From NCBI RefSeq assembly GCF_021216675.1, contig NZ_CP086120.1:5627860-5691859 (forward strand): DNA of 64,000 nucleotides, read 5' to 3'. This document shows, piece by piece, positions 36,568 through 44,695 of this stretch (position 1 is its first letter; each line of letters begins with the position of its first letter). Position numbers and translations under genes: made by a program. Below the pieces are notes generated by a model, which had not been told where the DNA came from, made no database searches, and saw only the letters and a program-made list of their open reading frames with translations. The DNA is from Streptomyces gobiensis. Lineage in GTDB: Bacteria; Actinomycetota; Actinomycetes; Streptomycetales; Streptomycetaceae.

Positions 36568-38423
36568 CCTCACCTCAGCATCTGCGGTGGACTGCCGCCG
36601 CCGCACTGACCGCGCTCACCGCCGGCGTGCTGCGTGCCCGCCGCCGGCTGCATGCCTTGCCCGTGCTGCCCCCTCACACCGCCTCACCCGGCCTGCCCAC
36701 GGGCCCACCGGAAGCCCTCGGCTGGCAGCTGATCAGCGCCCGCGGGGTCCACGTTGACGACGCCACCCGGCGGGCCGCGCTCCAGTATGCCGAGCGCGAG
36801 AACCTGCAGGTTCTCGATCTGATCCCGGGCGATCTCGGTGCCGAACAAGCCCTGGGCCTGCTGCGGCTCGTCGACCCGGCTGGCTACCGGGGCGACCGGC
36901 TGGCCCCGGGCCGCGGCGCCGGGTGCGCCGTGCTCGTCACCGATGATGTCTGCAAGCGCGCCGGGCTCGACCCGCACACACGGCCCGGCACGGCGGAACT
37001 CCTCCACCTCGCCCACCGGGTGAAACAGTACGCGCCCGCCGCCACCGACCTGGCCATCGCTCCCGGGCTGCGGGCTCCGGCCCTGTCCCCCCAGCTGCGG
37101 GCCGCCGAACTCCGCGCCCAGGGACTGCCACCACGGCCGACGGCCGCGGCCCAGCTGGCCGGTCTGGGCATGCTCGCCCTGTCCGCCGCCGCGTGCCCCC
37201 CTTGGGGCACGGCCGCCGCCGCGCTGTACTGGCTGCAGCCGTATCTCGTGCTCGGGCCCGGCAGCCCCCTGCACCCCGCCGACCTCGCCCCCGCCACCGC
37301 CGCGCGGCCGCTGCGCTCCCTGACCTCCGCCCTGCGCACCGCCGCGCACCCCCAGCACGCCGCGAAGGCCGACAGCCCGGCGGCGCCGCGGTCCCGCTAC
37401 GCCGCTGAACTCGCCGCCGGTACCGACCGGTTCTTCGAGCCGCGCCGCACCGACTGCCCCTGGTGCGGCTGCGCACAGCTCGCCGTACGGGTCCGCGTGC
37501 CCGACCTGCTGCAGGGCAAGCCCGGCCGCTTCACCCTCGAACAGTGCCGGTCCTGCGGGCACATCTTCCAGAATCCCCGCCTGACCCCAGGCGGCCTCGA
37601 CTTCTACTACCGCGACTTCTACGACGGCCTCGGCGCCGCCGGCAGCGGACATGTCTTCGGCCGCCTGGGCGGCTCCTATCTCGACCGCGCCGAACTGCTC
37701 AGGCCTTACGCCACCCCCACCGCCTGGCTGGATGTCGGGACCGGACACGGCCACTTCTGCAACGCCGCCCGCGCCGTATGGCCCGGCACCCGGTTCGACG
37801 GCCTCGACATGGGCGACGGTGTGCGCGAGGCGGAACGCCGGGGCTGGGTCAGCACCGGCTACCAGGGCCAGTTCCCCGAGTACGCCCACCGTCTCGCCGG
37901 CCAGTACGACACGGTCAGCATGTACCACTATCTGGAGCACACCCGCGACCCATTCGCCGAACTCGACGCCGCCGCGACCGTACTGACGCCCGGTGGCCAC
38001 CTGCTCATCGAGCTTCCCGACCCCGCATCGCGCATGGCACACCTGCTGGGACCGCACTGGCTGCCGTGGTTCCAGCCCCAGCACCAGCACCTGATCCCCG
38101 CAGCCAACCTCCGACAAGCCCTGTACGAGCGCGGCTTCACCCTTCTCACCGAGCAGCACGGGCCCGCCCACCAGCACAACGACTTCGTCGGCGCCGTCGC
38201 CCTCACCGCCAACCGGCTCGCCCCCGACCCGGCCGCCCCCTGGGCCACCCGCCCCGACACCCCCGCCCGCCGCGCCGCCCGCCACGCCGTACGGGCCGCC
38301 GCGCTTGCGTCCTACGCCCCGGCGGCGGCCCTGGACGCGCTGCGTACGGCGGTGGCGCGCCGCACGGACGGCGGCAACGCCTACCGCCTGCTCGCACGGA
38401 AAGAACGAGGGGCGAGCATATGA
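36564..38423 (+). CDS. Bipartite protein with C-terminal SAM-dependent methyltransferase
   Basis: 619-residue protein. Residues about 1-285 are of unknown family, with one N-terminal hydrophobic segment (about 9-22) and a hydrophobic stretch near 195-235 (AALYWLQPYLVLGPG), suggesting membrane association. About 297-335 is a Cys-rich zinc-ribbon-like motif (CPWCGC ... CRSCGH). About 385-540 is a class I methyltransferase (WLDVGTGHGHF, TVSMYHYLEH, GGHLLIELPDP). The ribbon-plus-methyltransferase pairing is common in sugar and lipid modification enzymes. Coupled to both neighbours by ATGA-type overlaps. Confidence 0.82.
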   Translation: MTSPQHLRWTAAAALTALTAGVLRARRRLHALPVLPPHTASPGLPTGPPEALGWQLISARGVHVDDATRRAALQYAERENLQVLDLIPGDLGAEQALGLLRLVDPAGYRGDRLAPGRGAGCAVLVTDDVCKRAGLDPHTRPGTAELLHLAHRVKQYAPAATDLAIAPGLRAPALSPQLRAAELRAQGLPPRPTAAAQLAGLGMLALSAAACPPWGTAAAALYWLQPYLVLGPGSPLHPADLAPATAARPLRSLTSALRTAAHPQHAAKADSPAAPRSRYAAELAAGTDRFFEPRRTDCPWCGCAQLAVRVRVPDLLQGKPGRFTLEQCRSCGHIFQNPRLTPGGLDFYYRDFYDGLGAAGSGHVFGRLGGSYLDRAELLRPYATPTAWLDVGTGHGHFCNAARAVWPGTRFDGLDMGDGVREAERRGWVSTGYQGQFPEYAHRLAGQYDTVSMYHYLEHTRDPFAELDAAATVLTPGGHLLIELPDPASRMAHLLGPHWLPWFQPQHQHLIPAANLRQALYERGFTLLTEQHGPAHQHNDFVGAVALTANRLAPDPAAPWATRPDTPARRAARHAVRAAALASYAPAAALDALRTAVARRTDGGNAYRLLARKERGASI

Positions 38424-39421
38424 AGACCCTCATCCACCGCCCCACCGCCGACCCGCTGCTGCGCCTGGTCGCGCACGCCCTCGCCGAGGCGCACGGCCGC
38501 GAAGCCGCCACCCTGTGGAGCGCCCCGCACGCCTTCCACCTCGGCACACCGGACCTGGTGGCCGCCGCCGACTGGCAGGTGGCGGCCGCGGCCGCCCCGC
38601 GCGAGGACGGCCTGGTGCGCCTGAGCTCCCTGAGCCACCCGGCCCGCAGCCGCGACCTCCCCCTCACCGGGCCGCCCCCGGAGCCCTCCGGCTGGGCAGC
38701 GAGGCCGTACGCACTGATCCGCGCCCTGGCCCGCGCCGGATACGCCCGCGGCGGCATCGATCTGCACGTCCACGGCACCCTCACCCCCGCAGCCGGGCTG
38801 GCCACCGCCGAACCGCTCGACTGCGTCGTAGCACTGGCCGTCGCCGACGCCCACGCCACACACCCGCTACCACCCCCCTCCCGCGCCCGGCTGGCCGCCC
38901 TCATCCGAGCCGCAGCCCCCGGCGGCAGCCAGGCGCTGCGGCGGGCGGTGCTCTTCGCCCAGCCCGGCAGGGCGGCCCTGCTGCTCGGCGACGGGCGGCA
39001 GCGGCACGTGCCCTTCGACCCGGCCGCGTACGGGGCACGGCTGGTGCTGCTCGCCCCCCGTGACGGCGATCCCCCCAACTGTCCGCCACCACCGTTCCAG
39101 TCCGCGCACGTGGTACGGCTGCTGCGCGGCGGCGACCCGGCGGCGCTGGGCCGGGCGCTCGGCGGGCCACTGGCCGCATGCGCCCAAGACCCGGACAACG
39201 GCACCGACATCGGGAGGGCGGTGCGCTGCGCGCTGCGCGCGGGGGCCCTGGGCGCGTGGTGGCCCCAGGGCCGGCCGGGGCGCAGCGCGCTGATGCTGGT
39301 GCCGCACGACCGGATGACCGCGGTCCGTGCCGCCGTGGTCAGCGACTTCCACAGCCTGACACGGCCCGTACCCCGCTTCGTGAATATCGCCGTGGCCGGC
39401 GCAGCCCGCCGCGAGCACTGA
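38420..39421 (+). CDS. Galactokinase-fold pseudoenzyme (degenerate GHMP kinase)
   Basis: 333-residue protein whose whole length follows galactokinase: an N-terminal WSAPHAFHLG where GalK has the PGRVNLIGEH motif, GIDLHVHGTLTPAAGLATAEPLDCVVALAV-like core in place of the GLSSSAALE loop, VPFDPAAYGARLVLL, and C-terminal ALRAGALGA with RFVNIAVAGAAR. All four functional motifs have been lost: the sugar-binding start, the Ser-rich phosphate loop, the GIMDQ catalytic Asp and the C-terminal GGGFGGSA loop (QGRPGRSA here). The reading frame is intact and coupled to the methyltransferase gene, so it is a maintained pseudokinase, not a decaying gene. A sugar-sensing or scaffold role is conceivable. About 50 residues shorter than GalK. 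Confidence 0.8.
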   Translation: MKTLIHRPTADPLLRLVAHALAEAHGREAATLWSAPHAFHLGTPDLVAAADWQVAAAAAPREDGLVRLSSLSHPARSRDLPLTGPPPEPSGWAARPYALIRALARAGYARGGIDLHVHGTLTPAAGLATAEPLDCVVALAVADAHATHPLPPPSRARLAALIRAAAPGGSQALRRAVLFAQPGRAALLLGDGRQRHVPFDPAAYGARLVLLAPRDGDPPNCPPPPFQSAHVVRLLRGGDPAALGRALGGPLAACAQDPDNGTDIGRAVRCALRAGALGAWWPQGRPGRSALMLVPHDRMTAVRAAVVSDFHSLTRPVPRFVNIAVAGAARREH

Positions 39422-39447
39422 CACAGCCGACAAGGAGGTACCACCCC

Positions 39448-40674
39448 ATGCCATCCCCAGCCATGCACCATCGAACCCCTCACAGCACCGCCAGCAGGCC
39501 CAAGAGGCGCTGGCGGGCAACGGCCGTCGGGATCTTCGGCGCGCTCTGCCTGATCACCGCCATGGTCACCGGCGAGTCGAGGGCCGCGAACTCCGAGGCC
39601 ACCCCGTCACGCACCGCGGCCGCCGCGCTCCCCGCCTACGACCACGTGGTCGTCGTCGTCTTCGAGAACAAGCAGTACGGCGAGATCATCGGCAGCCCCA
39701 ACGCCCCCTACATCAACCAGCTCGCGAACGGCGGCGCCAGCCTGACCGCGATGAAGGCACTGACCCACCCCAGCCAGCCCAACTACTTCAACCTCTTCTC
39801 CGGAGGCACCCAGGGCATCACCAGCAACGACTGCTTCACCCCCCAGTCGCTGAACGCGCCCAACCTCGCCCAGGAACTGATCGCCGTCGGGAAGACCTTC
39901 GCCAGCTACAACGAGGCACTGCCGAGCGAGGGTTCCACCGTGTGTACCAGCGGCCGCTACGCCCAGAAGCACAACCCGTGGTTCGCCTTCAACAACGTCC
40001 CGCTCACCACGGGGAAGACGTGGGCGCAGTTCCCCAAGGACGACTTCAGCCAGCTGCCCACGCTTTCCTTCGTCATCCCGGACATGTGCAACGACATGCA
40101 CGACTGCCCGGTCAGCACGGGCGACACCTGGCTGAAGAACAACCTCGGCGCGTACGCGCAGTGGGCGAAAAGCAACAACAGCCTGCTCGTGGTGACCTTC
40201 GACGAGGACAACTACCTCGCCGGCAACCGGATCGCCACGGTCTTCCACGGCGCGCACGTCAAGCAGGGCAGCTTCGGCGGCGCGTACAACCACTACAACC
40301 TGCTGCGGACCTTCGAGGACATCTATGGCACCGACCACGCGGGCAACGCGGGAAGCGCCACCCCCATCACCGAGGTCTTCGGCACCGGCGGCGACGACCC
40401 GCCTCCCGGTGATGGGCTGGTCCTGGCCGACCCGGGGGCGCAGACCTGCCGGTTCATCCAGGCCTGCGGCATCCAGATCACGGCCACCGGCGGCCAGGCG
40501 CCGTACACCTACCGTGCCTCCGGGCTGCCCTTCGGCCTGTCGATGAACGCCTCGACCGGCCAGATCAGCGGCCAGCCCTGGCAGACCGGCACCTTCCGGA
40601 TCACCGCCACCGCAACCGACACCACCAAAGCCACCGCCCAAGCCGCCTTCCCCCTGACCATCAACTGGTTCTGA
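39448..40674 (+). CDS. Secreted phosphoesterase (acid phosphatase/phospholipase C superfamily) with C-terminal Ig-like domain
   Basis: 408-residue exported enzyme. Signal peptide about 20-47 (hydrophobic, ending SRA-AN). The catalytic domain (about 62-315) is of the alkaline-phosphatase-like phosphoesterase family: HVVVVVFENKQY at the metal/nucleophile site, LTHPSQPNYF, FVIPDMCNDMHDCP, VVTFDEDN and VFHGAHVKQG. A short linker then joins an 85-residue Ig-like domain nearly identical to that of the propeller protein at 20844. ATG 39448 follows AAGGAGG. It may trim phosphate from the exported lipid or scavenge phosphate. Confidence 0.88.
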   Translation: MPSPAMHHRTPHSTASRPKRRWRATAVGIFGALCLITAMVTGESRAANSEATPSRTAAAALPAYDHVVVVVFENKQYGEIIGSPNAPYINQLANGGASLTAMKALTHPSQPNYFNLFSGGTQGITSNDCFTPQSLNAPNLAQELIAVGKTFASYNEALPSEGSTVCTSGRYAQKHNPWFAFNNVPLTTGKTWAQFPKDDFSQLPTLSFVIPDMCNDMHDCPVSTGDTWLKNNLGAYAQWAKSNNSLLVVTFDEDNYLAGNRIATVFHGAHVKQGSFGGAYNHYNLLRTFEDIYGTDHAGNAGSATPITEVFGTGGDDPPPGDGLVLADPGAQTCRFIQACGIQITATGGQAPYTYRASGLPFGLSMNASTGQISGQPWQTGTFRITATATDTTKATAQAAFPLTINWF

Positions 40675-40676
40675 GC
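40399..40676 (+). repeat. 278-bp inverted duplicate encoding an Ig-like domain (right copy)
   Basis: Counterpart of 20842-21119 on the opposite strand, with three visible differences in 278 bases. It encodes the C-terminal domain of the phosphoesterase (starts DGLVLADPGAQTC, ends LTINWF). Such near-identity at silent positions implies recent copying or ongoing gene conversion. Confidence 0.93.
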
Positions 40677-40714
40677 ACTGGCCGTTTCCCCGCCCGCACC
40701 GGAAGGAGACATCC

Positions 40715-41989
40715 GTGTACGTGTCGGCCAGCCGCGCCGCCGATGCCGCAGCGGGCACAGTCCGCAGCCTGCGCAGGCCCGGTGGCACCGCACGGCGCGC
40801 CGTCGCCGGGAACGTCGTCGCCCTCGGCCTGGTCAGCCTGATCACGGATGTCTCCGCGGAGATGGTCACCGCCGTTCTGCCGCTCTACCTCGTCGTCGGC
40901 CTGGGGATGTCCCCGCTGGCTTTCGGCGCCCTCGACGGCGTCCACCAGGGGGCCTCAGCCCTGTTCCGGCTGGTGGGCGCCTACGGCGCCGACCGCACCC
41001 AGCGCCGCAAACTGGTCGCGGGCGCGGGCTACGCCCTGTCCGCCGGCTGCAAGCTCGCCCTGCTGGCCGCGGCCACGCCCTGGGCGATCGGCGCCGTGCT
41101 CGCCGCCGACCGCACCGGCAAGGGGCTGCGCACCGCCCCGCGCGACGCGCTCATCTCCCTGTCCAGCCCGCCCGACGGGCAGGGCCGGGCCTTCGGCGTG
41201 CACCGGGCGATGGACACCGCGGGCGCCCTGCTGGGCCCGCTCGTCGCCTTCGCGGTGCTGTGGGCGGTCAGCGACGGCTACGACGCCGTGTTCGTCGTCA
41301 GCTTCTGCGCGGCCGCCCTGGGCGTACTGCTGCTCGCGCTCTTCGTCCGCGACATCCGCACACCCCGGCCGCGGCCCCCAGGCGGCCTGCCGCCCAGCGC
41401 TGTACGGGCGCTGCGCACCCTCGCCCGTACATCCGGCCTGCCACGGCTGTGCCTGGCGGCCGCGCTCCTTGGACTGGTCACCGTCAGCGACGCGTTCCTC
41501 TACCTGCTGCTGCAACAGCGCCTCGACCTGCCCACCGCGTACTTCCCGCTGCTGCCCATCGGTACCGCCGCCGCGTTCCTGCTGCTCGCGGTGCCCATGG
41601 GCAGGGCCGCTGACCGTGCGGGGCGTATGCGGGTCTTCCTCGCCGGACATGGCGTGCTGCTCATCGCCTACCTGCTGGTGCTCGCGCCATGGCCGAGCGC
41701 ACTGGCAGCGGCGGTGTGCGTGCTGGTCCTGCTCGGCGCCTTCTACGCGGCCACCGACGGCGTGCTGATGGCCGCGGCGGGCCCGCTGCTGCCGGAGCAC
41801 CTGCGGACCAGCGGACTCGCCCTGGTGCAGACCGCTCAGGCCCTCGCCCGATTCGCGGGCTCGGTCCTGTTCGGCGCCGCGTGGATGTACCTCGGCCCCG
41901 GCGGAGCCGTCACCGCCGCAGCCGCCGGCCTGGCCGCCGCCGTGATCACGGTCGCCGTACTGAACAAGGGAGCACCGCATGAACGATGA
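40715..41989 (+). CDS. Major facilitator superfamily transporter, likely exporter
   Basis: 424-residue membrane protein with about twelve hydrophobic helices. MFS-type features: FGALDGVHQGASALFRLVGAYGADRTQRRK (motif A-like loop) near residue 75 and ADRTGKGLRTAPRDALI near 135. GTG 40715 follows AAGGAGA. Placed directly after the biosynthetic genes, it is the best candidate to export the product. The stop overlaps the next gene by 11 bases. Confidence 0.88.
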   Translation: MYVSASRAADAAAGTVRSLRRPGGTARRAVAGNVVALGLVSLITDVSAEMVTAVLPLYLVVGLGMSPLAFGALDGVHQGASALFRLVGAYGADRTQRRKLVAGAGYALSAGCKLALLAAATPWAIGAVLAADRTGKGLRTAPRDALISLSSPPDGQGRAFGVHRAMDTAGALLGPLVAFAVLWAVSDGYDAVFVVSFCAAALGVLLLALFVRDIRTPRPRPPGGLPPSAVRALRTLARTSGLPRLCLAAALLGLVTVSDAFLYLLLQQRLDLPTAYFPLLPIGTAAAFLLLAVPMGRAADRAGRMRVFLAGHGVLLIAYLLVLAPWPSALAAAVCVLVLLGAFYAATDGVLMAAAGPLLPEHLRTSGLALVQTAQALARFAGSVLFGAAWMYLGPGGAVTAAAAGLAAAVITVAVLNKGAPHER

Positions 41990-43034
41990 TCCCGGAACTG
42001 ATCCCGGAACCCTCCGCGGCATCCGCACGCGTGTGCTCGTTCTCGTCCTGGCCACCGCCGTCCTGGCCACCGTGGCCGTCGTCTATACCGTCCGCGCCGC
42101 CGACCGCGCGGACCGCCGGGAGCGGACCGCACCCGGACAGCCGACTGCCCGGGCCGGCGCGGTGGACCTGCGCCAGAGCGGCCGTCTCCTCTTCCGCAAC
42201 CTGGCCTGGGGTCCCGAGCGCGACCACGTCTCCTCTGTCGCGCTCGCCGCCCCCTCGGCCTCACGCACCGCTGCCCCGCGCACCTGCCTGCGCTTCCACG
42301 CAGCCGCAGGCACCGGCATCTGCCTGCGCCGGAAGAGCGGAGTGATAGCGGGCCACGAGGCCGTCCTCCTCGACGCCGGCCTGCGGCCGGTCCGCAGGTT
42401 CCCCCTGCCGGGCGTACCGACCCGGGCGCGGGTCTCGCCCAGCGGACGGCTGGTCGCCTGGACGGTGTTCGTCAGCGGCGACTCCTACGCGGGCGGCGAC
42501 TTCTCCACCCGTACCGCGGTCTACGACACCCGTACGGGCACCCTGCACGCCAGCCTGGAGGAGTTCACCGTCGTCAAGGACGGCCGCCGTGACCGGGCAG
42601 CCGACCACAACTTCTGGGGCGTCACCTTTACCGCCGACGACCGCCACTTCTACGCGACCCTCGCCACCGCGGGCCGTACTTACCTGGTCAAGGGAAACCT
42701 GGCCCGCCGCAGCGTGCGCACGCTGCGCACCAACGCCGAGTGTCCCTCCCTCTCCCCGGACGGCACCCGCGTCGCCTTCAAAAAACGCGTCCGGGGCCTC
42801 CCCGCCGAAGCCCCCTGGCGGCTCCACGTCCTGGACCTGGCAACGGGACGGGAGACCGCACTGGCCGAGCGCGGAAGCGTTGACGACCAGGCCCTGTGGC
42901 TGGATGACCGCACCCTCCTCTATGCCCTGCCCGGCGACTTCGGTGCCGACCTGTGGTCGGTCCGGGCGGACGGCGGCGGCAGTCCGCGGATGTTCTTGAA
43001 GTCCGCGGTGTCACCGGCCGTGGTGGCCGGGTGA
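41979..43034 (+). CDS. Membrane-anchored TolB-like beta-propeller protein
   Basis: 351-residue protein with one N-terminal membrane helix (about residues 18-40, VLVLVLATAVLATVAVVYTV) and an extracytoplasmic propeller. Propeller-like repeats include RARVSPSGRLVAWTVFVSGD, GVTFTADDRHFYATLATAGRTYLVKG and CPSLSPDGTRVAFKKRV. No catalytic motif. ATG 41979 follows GGGAG and overlaps the transporter gene, so it probably works with it. Last gene of the coupled operon. Confidence 0.83.
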   Translation: MNDDPGTDPGTLRGIRTRVLVLVLATAVLATVAVVYTVRAADRADRRERTAPGQPTARAGAVDLRQSGRLLFRNLAWGPERDHVSSVALAAPSASRTAAPRTCLRFHAAAGTGICLRRKSGVIAGHEAVLLDAGLRPVRRFPLPGVPTRARVSPSGRLVAWTVFVSGDSYAGGDFSTRTAVYDTRTGTLHASLEEFTVVKDGRRDRAADHNFWGVTFTADDRHFYATLATAGRTYLVKGNLARRSVRTLRTNAECPSLSPDGTRVAFKKRVRGLPAEAPWRLHVLDLATGRETALAERGSVDDQALWLDDRTLLYALPGDFGADLWSVRADGGGSPRMFLKSAVSPAVVAG

Positions 43035-43089
43035 CGCCTGGATGACCGGCTGGAAGAGATCGGAATCGGGCTGCGGGTAGTCGTCCGGT

Positions 43090-44063
43090 ATGGACGACAG
43101 ACAGCAGGACAAGATCTACGGCGGCTGGCTGGGCCGGGTCGCCGGGAACATGCTCGGCAAGCCGGTGGAGCAGGGTGAGCACTGGACGCGCGAACGTATC
43201 CGCGGCTATCTGGAGCGGGCCGGGGCGCTGCCGCTGGAGGACTACATCCCGGTGCTGGACCCGCCGGATTCGGCGGTGTCCTCACCACTGAGGACGTTGG
43301 TACGGTGTGGCTGCTGCGGATGCCCTACCTGCAGACGTTCACCGCGGAGCGGGCCGTCTACCGTAATCTCGTCAACGGTCTTCAGCCGCCCCACACGGCC
43401 ACGGTCGACAATCCCTATCAGGAGTGGATCGGCGCGCTGATCCGGGCGGATGTCTTCGGGTGGGTCTGCCCCGGTGCTCCGTACCGGGCGGCCGGGCTCG
43501 CCCGGCGTGACGCTGTGCTCTCGCACACCGGTGACGGGGTGTACGGGGCGATGTGGGCAGCGGCCGTGGTGGCGGTTGCGTTCACGGCGCCGTCCGCGCG
43601 GGCGGCGGTGGAGGCTGGCCTGGAGTCGGTGCCCGGTGACAGCCGGCTCGGGCAGATGGTGCGCCGGATGCTCGGCCTGCATGCCGCGGGGGCCAGCTGG
43701 CAGGATGCGCTGCGTGAGCTGGACCGGTACGCGGAGGGGCTGCACTGGATCCACGCCGTGCCCAACGCCGGGATCATCGCCGCCGGAGTGCTGTGGGGCG
43801 AAGAAGATTTCACCCGCACGGTCACGCTGACCGTGCTCGGCGGTCTGGACACCGACTCCTGCGGCGCCACGGCCGGGTCTGTGGCCGGGGTGCTGTGCGG
43901 GGCGTCCGCCATCCCGTCCCAGTGGACCGAGCCCTTGCAGGACCGGGTGCGCAGCGCGGTCTTCGGCTTCGACGGATCGCGGATCAGCGACCTGGCCCGG
44001 CGCACGGCCCGTCTCGCGGCGTTCGGTCCGCGTCCCGGTCCTGGCCAGGTCCCGCCCTCCTGA
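43090..44063 (+). pseudogene. ADP-ribosylglycohydrolase (DraG-like), frameshifted with internal deletion
   Basis: The first reading frame gives the family start QQDKIYGGWLGRVAGNMLGKP and ends in sense at IPVLDPPD near 43262. Homology resumes in another frame as LTTEDVGTVWLLRMPYLQTFTAERA and continues to the C-terminus, including the metal motif GGLDTDSCGATAGSVAGV. The roughly 35 residues expected between them, which hold the first acidic metal-binding cluster, are missing. The enzyme would remove ADP-ribose from proteins if intact. The lost cluster makes it almost certainly inactive. Confidence 0.8.
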
Positions 44064-44143
44064 TTATCACCACCGCTGCCGTACAACCTTCGGCACCGTC
44101 GGTGGGTCTGGACGGGTGCCAGGAAAGACAGAGGGAGGACGAC

Positions 44144-44695
44144 GTGCTCGCCGATCGGATACGGACCGCTGCGCTGGTCGCTGCGGCGATGGTGGTGGCG
44201 GCTGTGGTCATCCCCCTGGGCGCGGTACTCACGGCCGGTCCGGCCTATGCGTGCTCGTGTGTGCCCAGCGGCGAGTCAGTGTATTTCGGCCGTGCGGACG
44301 CGGTGTTCTCCGCGACTCTTACCGATCGGCGGGAAGCCACGCTCACTTTCGAGGTCACCGAGGTGTACAAGGGTGATGTGCACGCCCTGCAACAGGTGGC
44401 GACCGCCGATTCGGCCGCTGCCTGTGGACTTGAGATCAGCGGGGCTGGGCCCTTCCTGGTCTTCGCCGATGAGCGTCGCGATGCCGGGCCCCGCCTGACC
44501 GCTTCGCTGTGTGGCGGGACCCGATCCCTGGCCGCGGGTGACCAGCCGGCGTTCGATTCGGCCGAGCCCCCACTGCCCGGGCGCGAGACAGCTGTCAGAT
44601 CAGCGCCGGTACCGCTCCTGGCCTGGAGTACGGGCCTGGCCACGGTACTGGGCTGTCTGAGCTGGCTGGTGCTGCGGCGGCTGCGCAGACGCTGA
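44144..44695 (+). CDS. TIMP/netrin-like secreted domain with C-terminal membrane anchor
   Basis: 183-residue exported protein. Signal peptide about 1-36 ending AYA, so the mature chain starts with Cys-Ser-Cys, as in tissue-inhibitor-of-metalloprotease and NTR-type domains. The body has the OB-fold pattern FRADAVFSATLTD-like, FEVTEVYKGDV and paired Cys residues (AACGLEI, SLCGGTRSL). A C-terminal hydrophobic helix followed by RRLRRR anchors it in the membrane. GTG 44144 follows GGGAGG. Its end overlaps the convergent enoyl-CoA hydratase gene by 96 bases. Function unknown. Confidence 0.75.
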   Translation: MLADRIRTAALVAAAMVVAAVVIPLGAVLTAGPAYACSCVPSGESVYFGRADAVFSATLTDRREATLTFEVTEVYKGDVHALQQVATADSAAACGLEISGAGPFLVFADERRDAGPRLTASLCGGTRSLAAGDQPAFDSAEPPLPGRETAVRSAPVPLLAWSTGLATVLGCLSWLVLRRLRRR

